Of a stretch of 64,000 bases of DNA, positions 1-8,247 are shown in pieces. Numbering within the stretch: position 1 is the stretch's first letter; the number at the start of each line of letters is the position of its first letter. Below the pieces are notes generated by a model. The model saw only the letters and a list, made by a program, of their open reading frames with translations, made no database searches and was not told where the DNA came from. Source of the stretch: Kribbella sp. NBC_00382 (lineage in GTDB: Bacteria; Actinomycetota; Actinomycetes; Propionibacteriales; Kribbellaceae); the NCBI RefSeq assembly GCF_036067295.1, contig NZ_CP107954.1, positions 1,612,001 to 1,676,000 on the forward strand, written 5' to 3'. The position numbers and the translations under genes were made by a program.

Positions 1-1
1 G

Positions 2-1501
2 TGGTTCGCCATCGCCGCCGCATTGATTGCCACCGGCATCATCTGTAGCTTGATCGACGTTTTCGCCGGTACGGCGTGTGTCGCCGGTACGACCGCCTGG
101 CTGCGTCACCGCCTGGTCAGCCACGTCGTCAACGGCGGCCCGGAAGGGACCCGCGAGTTCGACCCCGGCGACCTGGTCAGCCGCGTCTCCGGGAACACCT
201 CCGACGCCGCCCAAGCAGGCCCGGCAGCCGTCACCACAGTCGCCGCGATGGCTCCCCCGATCGGCAGCCTCGTCCTGCTCGCGCTCATCGACCCCTGGCT
301 GGCCGTCGCTTTCTTCGGCGGTGTCATCCTCGTCGTCGGCGTACTTTTCGTCTTCGCCCGCCGCACCGCCGAGCTCAGCCTCGCCTACCAAGAAACCCAA
401 GGCCGCATCTCCGCCCTCCTCACCGAGGCAGTCGCCGGCCTCCGCACCATCTCCGCCGCCGGCACCACGGGCCGCGAGGAACGTCGCATCCTCGGCTTCC
501 TCCCCGACCTCCACAAACACGGCCTCGAGACCTGGAAGGTCCTAGCCCGCTCCGGCGCCCAAGCCGCGATCGTCGGCCCACTGGTCCTCGTCGCCGTCCT
601 CGCCGTCGGCGGCCTCCAACTAGTCGACGGCCGCATCACCGCCGGCGAACTCTTCGCCGCCAGCCAGTACGCCGTACTAGGCGCGGGACTCGGCAGCCTC
701 ACCGGCGTCATCGGCGAGATCGCCCGAGCCCGCGCAGGCATCCACCGCGCAGCCGAGGTCTTCGCCATCACCCCCGTCGCCCACGGCCTACTCCACCTGC
801 CGCCCGGCCCCGGCCGCCTGACCTTCGACGGCGTCACCGTCTTCGGCGAAGAATCCGCCCTGCTCCAAAACATCCACCTGGACCTCCCCGGCGGCGCAAC
901 CGTGGCCGTGGTCGGCCCCAGCGGCGCCGGTAAGTCCGTCCTCGCCGGGCTGGCCGCGCGCCTCCGCGACCCCCACTTCGGGCAGGTCCTGCTGGACGGC
1001 GTACCGCTCCAAGCCCTCAACCGCCAAGCCCTCCGTACTGCGGTCGGCTGCGCCTTCGAGCGCCCGACCCTCGTCGGCACGACCGTCGGCGACGCCATCT
1101 CCCACGACGCCATCGGCCCCGTCCGAACCTTGGCCGCAGCCCGTGCCACCCACGCGCACGACTTCGTCAGCCGCCTCCCCGACGGCTACTTCACCCCGTT
1201 GCCCAAGGCCCCTATGTCAGGTGGCGAGCGCCAACGCCTCGGCCTGGCCCGTGCCTGGCCAGCGAATCGCCTGCTGGTGCTGGACGATGCGACCTCCAGC
1301 CTCGACACCGCGACCGAGATGCAGATCAGCAAGACCCTCACCGAGGACCGACACCACCGGACCCGCCTGATCGTCACCCACCGAACCGCGACCGCAGCCC
1401 GAGCCGACCTCGTCGTCTGGCTCGACGGCGGCCGCGTCCGGGCAGTCGGCGAACACCAGGAGCTGTGGCAGGACGAGTCCTACCGCGAGGTCTTCGGATG
1501 A
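2..1501 (+). CDS. ABC exporter, fused permease-ATPase half (RamA/AmfB-like), 5' truncated
   Basis: The reading frame is open from the first bases, so the start lies left of the window; 499 residues are visible. Hydrophobic membrane segments occupy roughly the first 230 visible residues, followed by an ATPase domain with Walker A VGPSGAGKS (about 303-311), signature MSGGERQRL and Walker B LLVLDDATS. The residue after the Walker B Asp is Asp, not the usual catalytic Glu, which is typical of the degenerate partner in heterodimeric exporters. The H-loop His (IVTHR) is present. Its stop overlaps the start of the next ABC gene (ATGA), so the two are very probably coupled and form a heterodimer. With the downstream atypical response regulator, the order matches ramA-ramB-ramR of SapB/AmfS loci, which export a class III lanthipeptide. 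The family is certain; the substrate is inferred. Confidence 0.88.
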   Translation, partial: WFAIAAALIATGIICSLIDVFAGTACVAGTTAWLRHRLVSHVVNGGPEGTREFDPGDLVSRVSGNTSDAAQAGPAAVTTVAAMAPPIGSLVLLALIDPWLAVAFFGGVILVVGVLFVFARRTAELSLAYQETQGRISALLTEAVAGLRTISAAGTTGREERRILGFLPDLHKHGLETWKVLARSGAQAAIVGPLVLVAVLAVGGLQLVDGRITAGELFAASQYAVLGAGLGSLTGVIGEIARARAGIHRAAEVFAITPVAHGLLHLPPGPGRLTFDGVTVFGEESALLQNIHLDLPGGATVAVVGPSGAGKSVLAGLAARLRDPHFGQVLLDGVPLQALNRQALRTAVGCAFERPTLVGTTVGDAISHDAIGPVRTLAAARATHAHDFVSRLPDGYFTPLPKAPMSGGERQRLGLARAWPANRLLVLDDATSSLDTATEMQISKTLTEDRHHRTRLIVTHRTATAARADLVVWLDGGRVRAVGEHQELWQDESYREVFG

Positions 1502-3207
1502 GGCGCGAACTCGCTTACGGCGCCGCCGCCCTGCGCAAACGATCGACGGTCAAGCTCGCACTCTGGTCGATCCCGGACATTCTCCCGACGGCCATCTACG
1601 GTGTCGCCGTCGCCCACGCCACCGACAACTTCCTCGACGGCCACGCCTGGCAAGGCATCGCCTGGCTCGGCGGGCTGATCGCAGCGGCCTGCTTCGGCGC
1701 CGCCGGTTCCCACCAGGTCTACGGCCGCCTCGGCCACCTCGTCGAACCCTTGCGAGACGACCTCGTACGCCGGGTTGTCGGTGGCGCCCTGCGAACCGGT
1801 GACGAGGCAGCGGTGGCCCGCTTGAACCGCCAAGTCGAGATCGTCCGCGACACGTTCGCCGGCCTCGTGCTGGTGATTCGCAACTTCGCCGTCACGCTGC
1901 TCGGAGTACTGGTCGGGCTGTTGTCGTTGGCGCCTTTGGTCGCGGCGTTCGTCGTACCGCCGTTCCTGGTCGGCTTTGCGTTGTCGCTGGGCGTGCTCGG
2001 GATGGCTGCCGATCGGGTGCGTGCCTCGTTGCAGGCCGACGAGGAGTTGGCGACGGCCGCTGGGATGACGTTCAGCGGAGTACGGGATATCGCGGCTACT
2101 GGGGCTGAGGAGTTCGCGGAAGGCCTTGTGGGGAAGCCGATCGAGGCGCAGGCGGCAGCCGAGCGATCGCTCGCGAAGGTGGCGGCCCTGCGGACGTTGT
2201 GCTTTGCAGTCGGTGGTTGGATGCCGTTGCTGATCCTGATGGCAGTAGGCCCGTGGTTGGTTGGGCGCGGGATCAGCACCGGCACGCTGCTCGGTGGTCT
2301 TACCTATGTACTTGTCGGGCTCCAGCCGGCTTTGAGCACCGTGATGGGCGCGCTCGGCGAGAGTGGGCTGCGGTACGTCATCACGCTCGGGCGCATCCTC
2401 GATTCGGCGGCCCCGACACCGGCGCCGCGTCCTGTCGATGAGGTGAACGGGTACCAGCTTCGCCTGCGCGGCCTGACCTTCGCCTACGGACCTGCCGCGG
2501 ATCCCGTGCTCGAGGACCTCGACCTGACCGTGGCTGAAGGCGAGCACCTGGCCGTGGTCGGGCCGAGTGGCATCGGCAAGTCCACTCTCGCCGGACTCGT
2601 CTGCGGCATGCTCGCACCGACGAGCGGGCGGCTGTCGCTCGGCGGCGTACCGCCCAGCGAAGTACCGGTCGAGCGGCTGGCCGCGACGCGGGTACTGATC
2701 CCGCAGGAGGCGTACGTCTTCAGCGGGCCGTTGATGGAGAACCTCACCTACTTGCTTCCGGACGCGACGATCTCCGAGGTCATGCAGGCCGTCGAAGCCA
2801 TCGGTGCTGAGCGATTGGTCGAACGACTCGGTGGCTACGGCGCTCGGGTACGACCGAGCGACCTGTCCGCCGGCGAGCGTCAGCTGATCGCGCTCACCCG
2901 TGCCTACCTGTCACCGGCGCCGCTGGTCGTCCTCGACGAGGCGACCTGCTTCCTCGATCCGGAGACCGAGCGACGCGCGGAGGAGGCGTTCGCCAGGCGC
3001 GGCGGCACGTTGATCGTGATCGCCCACCGGATCAGCTCCGCTCTGCGCGCCCGCCGCATCCTCGTCCTGGATGGCAGCAAGGCCGCGATCGGCACCCACC
3101 ACACGCTGATGCGGAGCTCACCGCTCTACCGCGAACTCCTCGGCCACTGGCAGCCGACCGCCCATCAGATGCAGGGCGAGCGGGATCAGATCCAGCCCGC
3201 GTCCTGA
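1498..3207 (+). CDS. ABC exporter, fused permease-ATPase half (RamB/AmfA-like)
   Basis: 569 residues. I chose the ATG at 1498 because it overlaps the upstream stop as ATGA; an in-frame ATG at 1465 would overlap the upstream gene by 37 bases. Membrane segments fill the first half. The ATPase has Walker A VGPSGIGKS (about 353-361), Walker B PLVVLDEAT with the canonical catalytic Glu, and an H-loop His (VIAHR). Its signature is LSAGERQ, a departure from LSGGQ. Paired with the upstream half, which has a poor Walker B and a good signature, this gives one competent and one degenerate ATP site, the known arrangement of asymmetric ABC exporters. The last 22 bases overlap the convergent regulator gene. 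Probably exports a SapB/AmfS-type peptide (inference from order). Confidence 0.88.
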   Translation: MRRELAYGAAALRKRSTVKLALWSIPDILPTAIYGVAVAHATDNFLDGHAWQGIAWLGGLIAAACFGAAGSHQVYGRLGHLVEPLRDDLVRRVVGGALRTGDEAAVARLNRQVEIVRDTFAGLVLVIRNFAVTLLGVLVGLLSLAPLVAAFVVPPFLVGFALSLGVLGMAADRVRASLQADEELATAAGMTFSGVRDIAATGAEEFAEGLVGKPIEAQAAAERSLAKVAALRTLCFAVGGWMPLLILMAVGPWLVGRGISTGTLLGGLTYVLVGLQPALSTVMGALGESGLRYVITLGRILDSAAPTPAPRPVDEVNGYQLRLRGLTFAYGPAADPVLEDLDLTVAEGEHLAVVGPSGIGKSTLAGLVCGMLAPTSGRLSLGGVPPSEVPVERLAATRVLIPQEAYVFSGPLMENLTYLLPDATISEVMQAVEAIGAERLVERLGGYGARVRPSDLSAGERQLIALTRAYLSPAPLVVLDEATCFLDPETERRAEEAFARRGGTLIVIAHRISSALRARRILVLDGSKAAIGTHHTLMRSSPLYRELLGHWQPTAHQMQGERDQIQPAS

Positions 3208-3785
3208 GCCTTGCGGATCGCCTCGATCCGGCTGCGCGCCCCGGTCTTCGCGAGGATCCGGGACAGGTAGTTCCGCACGGTGCCGGCGCTCAGGCTGAGG
3301 GTCCGGGCGATCTCCTGCGCGGTCGCGCCGGTCGTCACCTGCCGCAGCACCTCACACTCGCGATCGGTGAGCGGATTGTCACCTGCCTTGAGTGCGGCGA
3401 CCGCGAGCCGGACGTCGACCACCGGCAGTCCCTTGGCGACATCGCGCACCGCCTCGACCAGCTGGTCGGTCGACGAGTCGGTCGCGATCAGCCCGATCCG
3501 GGGCGCCTGCTTGACCAGTGCGAGGCTGGTCGCGGCGATCGCCTCGTGGTCGATCAGCACCAGCACGCCACGGCCGGTCAGTTTGCGGCACAGGTCCTCG
3601 ATCCCGACCTTGCCAGGCAGTTGGGGATCGAGCAGCACGACGTGCGGCCGGCGGCCGATCGCGATCATCACCTCGTCCGAGGACTCCACCTCGGCCACCA
3701 CGTCCAGGTCGTTCTCTCGGGACAACACCGCGGCCAGTGCACCTCGCACCATCGTGCCGCGGTGGCCGAGGAGTACTCGGATCAC
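3186..3785 (-). CDS. Atypical NarL/LuxR-family response regulator (RamR-like)
   Basis: 199 residues with an N-terminal receiver domain and a C-terminal LuxR helix-turn-helix (LTDRECEVLRQV to about residue 190). The phospho-acceptor Asp is kept at residue 53 (VVLLDPQLPG). The two acidic residues that normally bind magnesium after the first strand are His8-Arg9, and the conserved Lys near the end of the receiver is Thr (LIATDSS). These losses argue against ordinary phosphorylation. RamR of Streptomyces is likewise described as an atypical response regulator that activates the ram genes, and this gene sits convergent to a RamA/RamB-like transporter pair with a 22-base tail overlap. No histidine kinase is adjacent. 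Probable activator of the class III lanthipeptide locus. Confidence 0.82.
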   Translation of the reverse strand: MIRVLLGHRGTMVRGALAAVLSRENDLDVVAEVESSDEVMIAIGRRPHVVLLDPQLPGKVGIEDLCRKLTGRGVLVLIDHEAIAATSLALVKQAPRIGLIATDSSTDQLVEAVRDVAKGLPVVDVRLAVAALKAGDNPLTDRECEVLRQVTTGATAQEIARTLSLSAGTVRNYLSRILAKTGARSRIEAIRKAQDAGWI

Positions 3786-4365
3786 CGCACGCCCCCATCA
3801 CGTCGATTGCCTCAGCACGGCACCGCCCAGGCGTTGGCCGGGTGCCGTCCTTCCCTCAACGAGCGAACTCCGAAGAGGGCACGCGTGAATCCGGTCGGGT
3901 GCCTGAAGCAAGCGCTTGTCCACAAGCTGAGAAGACCGGCCTGAAACCGATCTGTTTCAGGCGGGAAACCGTTCTGTTGTTGGGTTTTCGGGATCTTCGG
4001 AGTCTGCGAAATCTTCTGCGGATCTACTCATCCCTCTTGCGTTCCGGGATTCCTTCGAGCACGATGGGCCGATCACGTCGTTACCGATGCGTGATCATTC
4101 GGACGCTGTCTCGTGATCTGCCCGGATGCCCGTCCCCTGCACCCCGAAGGGAGTGGTACCTCACCAGACTGCGGAGCCCGGTACGGCCGTTCGAGCTCGG
4201 ACGGCCGGTGATCCGAGCCTCACGCACCCAGGTGACGTCCACCTTCACCACCCTCCGGCCGCACTTGCCCGGAGTTCTGGTTCTCGGGGCAAGTGCGCAC
4301 GCGGCTGAATCATCCGGGCAAGAGAAAACTCACCATGCCCACAGCTCATGAGGAGCAGACCCCTG
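3786..4365. other. Intergenic region, regulator / Rpf-like gene
   Basis: 580 bases without a convincing gene. It should carry the promoters of the minus-strand regulator and the plus-strand Rpf-like gene. A perfect palindrome CAAGCGCTTG lies at 3909-3918 and has the core of a LacI-family operator. The part nearest the Rpf-like gene is long enough for a structured leader, but I could not fold it into a known riboswitch. Confidence 0.5.
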
Positions 4366-5010
4366 ATGTCCAAAGCTCGACATGCCCGCCCCCGGCGAAG
4401 TACCCGCCGGGTAGTCCGGACCCTCTCGATCGCCGGCCTCGGTGCCGGGATCACCGCCGCAGGAGCGGGTGGCGCGTTCGCCGCCGACTACAAGGTGAAG
4501 GCCGGTGACACGCTGTCGGAGATCGCCCAGGCCAACGGCGCCGACTGGCACCAGCTCGCGAAGCTGAACAATCTGAGCAACCCGAACCTGATCCTGATCG
4601 GTCAGACCCTCAAGCTCGACGGCGTGAGCGCGACCGCCGTCCGGCAGACCGAGAAGAAGAAGCGGGTCGCCCCCAAGACCCGGACGGTCAAGAAGTCCAC
4701 GGTCCACAAGAAGACGTACAAGGCTCGCCCGACCCGCTCGAACGATCGCCCCTCGACCGGCAGCGGCAATGCGAACCTGAGTGGTGCCTGGGCCAAGGTG
4801 GCCAACTGCGAGTCCAGCGGCAACCCCAAGGCCGTGAACCCGGCGGGCTACTACGGCCTGTTCCAGTTCGACCTGCAGACCTGGCGCAGTGTCGGCGGCT
4901 CCGGCAACCCGACCAAGGCGTCGGCGGCCGAGCAGCTGATGCGCGCGAAGAAGCTGTACGCCCAGCGTGGCGCCTCCCCGTGGCCGGTTTGCGGGAAGTA
5001 CCTGCGCTGA
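4366..5010 (+). CDS. Secreted LysM / resuscitation-promoting-factor-like transglycosylase
   Basis: 214 residues from the ATG at 4366, chosen because GAGGAG lies 10 bases upstream; an ATG at 4348 has no such site. The N-terminus is a signal peptide (basic stretch, hydrophobic core, AFA-A cleavage near residue 42). A LysM peptidoglycan-binding domain follows (YKVKAGDTLSEIAQANG to LIGQTLKL), then a Lys/Arg-rich linker, then an Rpf-type transglycosylase domain from about residue 142 with the catalytic Glu in VANCESSGN. Two cysteines (NCES and WPVCGK) can form the disulfide typical of Rpf folds. It should act outside the cell on peptidoglycan during growth or spore germination. A strong terminator follows immediately, so it is monocistronic. 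Confidence 0.92.
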   Translation: MSKARHARPRRSTRRVVRTLSIAGLGAGITAAGAGGAFAADYKVKAGDTLSEIAQANGADWHQLAKLNNLSNPNLILIGQTLKLDGVSATAVRQTEKKKRVAPKTRTVKKSTVHKKTYKARPTRSNDRPSTGSGNANLSGAWAKVANCESSGNPKAVNPAGYYGLFQFDLQTWRSVGGSGNPTKASAAEQLMRAKKLYAQRGASPWPVCGKYLR

Positions 5011-5016
5011 CGCGCC

Positions 5017-5070
5017 ACTGCGGCCCGCGGGCGGACCCCCAACCCCTCGCCCGCGGCCGCAGTTCTTCTT
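5017..5070 (+). terminator. Intrinsic terminator after the Rpf-like gene
   Basis: A GC-rich inverted repeat (arms 5017-5033 and 5048-5063, one unpaired base, 14-base loop) is followed by TTCTTCTT. It begins six bases after the stop codon and lies at the end of the convergent methyltransferase gene. Confidence 0.8.
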
Positions 5071-5716
5071 ACTTGCTCAGTACCAGCATCTGATCCGCGC
5101 CGACCTGGAACTCGTACGGCACCTTGCGGATCTCGGATCGCACCGGGCGTAGGTCTTCGAGCAGCTCCGGTAGATACGAAACCTCCTCGCCCGCTCCCTG
5201 CTGCACGAGCGGGAAGATCCGTACCTCCGAACGGCTGACCCGGACAAGTTCCCGCAGCGCGGCGAGATGCCAGTCGCGGTCGTACTTGTCGGCCCAGGTG
5301 AAGAGCAGGTGCGAACACAGCACCAGGTCGAACCGCCCGTCCTCGAACGGCAACTCGGGCAGGCTGCCCGCGACGTACCGCTCGGGCGCCGTCATCACAT
5401 CCTGCAGAAAGCGATCGGCTGCCTCGATCCGCAGGTCGTCCTTCCGGCCGGGATCCCCGTACCAGTGCCAGACGAAACTGGCTGCGTGCTCATCGACGAT
5501 CTGCGCGCCGGCCGGCAGGCTGCGGCGTACCGTGTCGACGAGGTCCGGCGTCGGCAGCTCGTAGGCCTGGTCGACCGCGACGGCGTCGACGCCCCGAGCG
5601 GCCGCCTCGGCGGTGAAGCTCGACCCGCCGGCACAGCAGTCGAGGATCGAATCGGGCAACTCGGTCAAGTCGAACATCGCCTCGTACTCGGCGTACGAGC
5701 GAGATGTCACCAACAC
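5069..5716 (-). CDS. Class I SAM-dependent methyltransferase
   Basis: 215 residues from a GTG at 5716 with GAGAGG nine bases upstream. The SAM-binding motif I is ILDCCAGGSSFTAEA (about residues 24-38), an acidic residue ends the second strand (VAVDQAYEL), and a post-I/II region FDLVLCSHLLFTW follows a predicted D/E-rich loop. The fold is that of small-molecule or unknown-substrate methyltransferases; nothing identifies the substrate. It lies six bases downstream of a six-helix membrane protein gene on the same strand and probably forms a three-gene operon with it and the next membrane protein gene. Confidence 0.75.
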   Translation of the reverse strand: MLVTSRSYAEYEAMFDLTELPDSILDCCAGGSSFTAEAAARGVDAVAVDQAYELPTPDLVDTVRRSLPAGAQIVDEHAASFVWHWYGDPGRKDDLRIEAADRFLQDVMTAPERYVAGSLPELPFEDGRFDLVLCSHLLFTWADKYDRDWHLAALRELVRVSRSEVRIFPLVQQGAGEEVSYLPELLEDLRPVRSEIRKVPYEFQVGADQMLVLSK

Positions 5717-5722
5717 GGGGAA

Positions 5723-6364
5723 CTACCTCTCGACGGTCTGTCTGCTGAGTCGGCGGTCGAGAAGGGTGGCCCCGGCTGCCAGAGCGAGGAACAGTAGCGC
5801 GACGAACAGACAGTTCAACAGGACCTGGCCGTAGCCGTGCAGGCTGACGTCGATGAACGGGTACGGATAGAAGCCGGTGCCCTCGCCGCGGATCAGCGTG
5901 AACGCCACCCAGAGCAGCGGATAGACCACCGACCAGGCGACGATCCTGCTGTCGGTCTGCCCGCGCGGTCCGGTCAGCAACCACCCCAGTACGCCGAGCA
6001 GCGGAGTGGCCGTGTGGACCAGCAGGTTCGCGACCCACGCCCAGCCGGACAAGCTGTCGCTGCCGGCGAGCACCAGGTGGTACACGATCCCGGTGACCGC
6101 GATGCAGAGCACGCCGTTGAGCCGAAGCGTCTTGAAGAGCGTGCCATCACCTGCTTTGCCGAGCGCGAGAAGCAGACAGGTCCCACCGAGCAACAGGTTG
6201 GACTGGATCGTGAAGTAGGCGAAGACGTTGAGAACCCGCTCGGGATTCTCCTTGTAGAACCCCTCACCGCCGGCGGACGTCGCCGTCACGAGGCACTGCA
6301 TGACGACACCCACTGCGACCACCAGCGCCGTCACACCGGCCCAGACCCGCCCCGCCTTTGTCAT
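5723..6364 (-). CDS. Pr6Pr-like six-helix integral membrane protein
   Basis: 213 residues starting at the ATG at 6364 (MTKAGRVWAGV); a longer open frame upstream has no membrane character and is disregarded. Six hydrophobic segments are visible, with the family-like motif FAYFTIQSNLLLG after the first loop and a conserved-looking GTGFYPYPFIDV before the last helix. This resembles the Pr6Pr/FAR-17a-AIG1-like family of actinobacterial membrane proteins, whose eukaryotic relatives include lipid hydrolases; function here is unknown. It lies between a second membrane protein gene (41-base gap) and the methyltransferase gene (6-base gap). Confidence 0.75.
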   Translation of the reverse strand: MTKAGRVWAGVTALVVAVGVVMQCLVTATSAGGEGFYKENPERVLNVFAYFTIQSNLLLGGTCLLLALGKAGDGTLFKTLRLNGVLCIAVTGIVYHLVLAGSDSLSGWAWVANLLVHTATPLLGVLGWLLTGPRGQTDSRIVAWSVVYPLLWVAFTLIRGEGTGFYPYPFIDVSLHGYGQVLLNCLFVALLFLALAAGATLLDRRLSRQTVER

Positions 6365-6405
6365 GCTGAGCAATCTACGGCTTGGGAGCGGGTCTGGCCG
6401 GGAGG

Positions 6406-6957
6406 TCAGGCGGCTTGCTCGACCTTCTTCTTCTCGTCCTCGTCGGCGTCCACCTTGAAGCTGAACGAGACGAACCAGTCGATCACGAGCACGATCGTCC
6501 AGGTCCCCGCCGGGCCGAGCAAGGCGTCGAAACCTCTGCCGGACAGCAGGCCGAGAGCGATCATCACGGCTACACCGACGGCGTACGCGAGCAAGTGGCG
6601 GTACCAGCCGCGACGCTCGTGCTGCGCCTTCTCGCGAGACCCCTTCTTCAGCTTCCGCGGCCGCGGCCCACCGGCCAGCTTGTACGCCGCCCAGCCGTCT
6701 GCCCACTTCAAGCTCTGGTGGCCGAAGCCGACGCTGACCCCGATGAAGATCGCAGCCAGCGAATGCCTGAACGCCGGCTCACCACCGGACCGGATGTCGA
6801 TCACGCTGGCGACCAGCATCACCACGTCCACCAGCGGCACCATCGCGAGCAACACCATGCCTACCTTCGGCAGGCGCAGCAGGTAGCGCGTCACCATCCC
6901 GGCGGCGAGCAGGACCCAGAAGCCGATCTCACAGCCTGCGATCACAGCGAGCAGCAC
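6406..6957 (-). CDS. Hypothetical integral membrane protein
   Basis: 183 residues with about four to five hydrophobic segments: one at the N-terminus (MLLAVIAGCEIGFWVLLAAG), one or two before residue 90, and two after a central basic loop (PRPRKLKKGSREKAQHERRG). The C-terminus is charged (DADEDEKKK) and probably cytoplasmic. I do not recognise a named family with certainty. It is the first gene of the leftward three-gene group and diverges from a TetR gene, which may control it. Confidence 0.65.
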   Translation of the reverse strand: MLLAVIAGCEIGFWVLLAAGMVTRYLLRLPKVGMVLLAMVPLVDVVMLVASVIDIRSGGEPAFRHSLAAIFIGVSVGFGHQSLKWADGWAAYKLAGGPRPRKLKKGSREKAQHERRGWYRHLLAYAVGVAVMIALGLLSGRGFDALLGPAGTWTIVLVIDWFVSFSFKVDADEDEKKKVEQAA

Positions 6958-7033
6958 GGAACTCAGCCCTCCATTGATTTCGTACGCTTGTGTTTATACA
7001 GCGACTCTAACACGATTGTGCTAAAAAGGGCAG

Positions 7034-7642
7034 ATGCCGAAGATCGTCGACCACGACACCCGCCGCGAGGAGATCGCCCAGGCGCTCTGGCGGGTGGTCC
7101 GCCGCGACGGCATCCGCGCCGCCTCGGTCCGCTCCGTCGCTGCCGAGGCAGGATGGTCCGCCGGCGCCGTCCGCTACTACTTCCCCGACCAGGCGGGCCT
7201 GGTCGCCTTCGCGATGGACCTGGTCTCCCGCCGGGTCGGCGACCGGATCAGAGCACTCGACACCACCGGCCCGCTGACCGACGTCGTACTGCGCTTCCTC
7301 GAAGAGGTGATCCCGCTCGATCCCGAACGGCAGGCAGAGTTCGACATCTGGCTCTCCTTCATCGCCCAGGCCCAGGCCGAGTCCGGCGCCGGCGGCCTGC
7401 GCGAAGTACTCACCCCGGTCCACCAAGGCCTCCGCGACCTCTGCAAATCGCTGCTCCACTCGCTGTCCCAGGCCGACGCCCTCCGCCCGGATCTCCACCT
7501 CGACCTCGAGACCGATCGCCTCCATGCCCTCATCGACGGCCTCTCCCTGCACGCGGCCTTGCAGCCCACGGCCAGCACCCCGGAACGGGTCCGCGAGATC
7601 CTTCGCGCCCACCTGATGGACCTACAACCGTTGCGGCCCTGA
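7034..7642 (+). CDS. TetR-family transcriptional regulator
   Basis: 202 residues. The N-terminal helix-turn-helix covers about residues 8-55 (IRAASVRSVAAEAGWSAGAV then RYYFPDQAGLVAFAM), the standard TetR pattern of a recognition helix followed by a YYFP-like turn. The C-terminal ligand domain resembles TetR_C_6 types. It diverges from the membrane protein gene at 6406-6957 with a 76-base gap, so a shared operator there is likely, although I see only a weak GTGTT...AACAC repeat in that gap. The ligand is unknown. Confidence 0.88.
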   Translation: MPKIVDHDTRREEIAQALWRVVRRDGIRAASVRSVAAEAGWSAGAVRYYFPDQAGLVAFAMDLVSRRVGDRIRALDTTGPLTDVVLRFLEEVIPLDPERQAEFDIWLSFIAQAQAESGAGGLREVLTPVHQGLRDLCKSLLHSLSQADALRPDLHLDLETDRLHALIDGLSLHAALQPTASTPERVREILRAHLMDLQPLRP

Positions 7643-7696
7643 AGAATATGGATCAGCCCTGACTAAAAGGCTCTCCCACGTGGCACGATCACCCAC

Positions 7697-8215
7697 ATGG
7701 AGACCGAGGGGGTGATCGTCATCAGCGGGATCATGGCGGCCGGCAAATCCACCGTCTCCCAACTTCTCGCCGAACGATTCCAATACGGCGTCCATCTGCA
7801 CGGTGACGTCTTCCGCCGGATGATCGTGAGTGGTAGGGCGTCGGCCGCGACCGACAACGGCGACGAGGCGCAGAAGCAGCTCAAGCTTCGCTACCGGCTG
7901 GCCTGCCTGGTGGCCGACGGCTATGCGCAGGGCGGCTTCACGGTAGTACTCGAGGACGTCGTGATCGGCGAGCTGCTGCGGGAGTTCCTCGACGGCATCG
8001 AGACCCGCCCGCGCTACCTCGTCGTACTCACTCCACGGCCGGACGTGATCCACGACCGGCTCGGCTACGGCCACGAGCATTCGATCGACGAGCTCGACTA
8101 CGAGCTGCACGCCTTCAGCCCGCGCCGCGGCCTCTGGCTGGACAACTCCGACCTCTCCCCGCACGAGACCGTCGACGCCATTCTCGGCCGACTCGACGAG
8201 GCGAAGTTCGAGTAG
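7697..8215 (+). CDS. Small P-loop kinase / phosphotransferase
   Basis: 172 residues. The P-loop is at the very N-terminus (ISGIMAAGKSTVSQLLAERF), followed by a nucleobase-type acceptor region (GVHLHGDVFRRMI) and a later arginine-containing lid (RPRYLVVLTPRPDVIHDRLGYG is one continuous region). This layout resembles chloramphenicol phosphotransferase-like and shikimate-kinase-like small AAA kinases. The substrate cannot be told. The start at 7697 has no strong ribosome site; a GTG at 7712 is an alternative that would still keep the P-loop. It stands alone between TetR and the molybdoenzyme gene. Confidence 0.65.
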   Translation: METEGVIVISGIMAAGKSTVSQLLAERFQYGVHLHGDVFRRMIVSGRASAATDNGDEAQKQLKLRYRLACLVADGYAQGGFTVVLEDVVIGELLREFLDGIETRPRYLVVLTPRPDVIHDRLGYGHEHSIDELDYELHAFSPRRGLWLDNSDLSPHETVDAILGRLDEAKFE

Positions 8216-8247
8216 TCGGCATGGCTACTCCAGAGTAGGTTGGCTGG

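Noticed and set aside
4300..4366. Possible ydaO (cyclic di-AMP) riboswitch before the Rpf-like gene
   Set aside because: GCTGAATC followed by CCGGGCAAGAG resembles the 5' end of the aptamer, and such switches precede rpf genes in actinobacteria. But the rest of the aptamer would have to lie inside the coding region, and the GGGTGAATCC and CAGCTAACC landmarks are absent.
6958..7033. TetR operator between the membrane protein and TetR genes
   Set aside because: Only a 5-base GTGTT/AACAC repeat with a 14-base spacer is seen, too weak to call.
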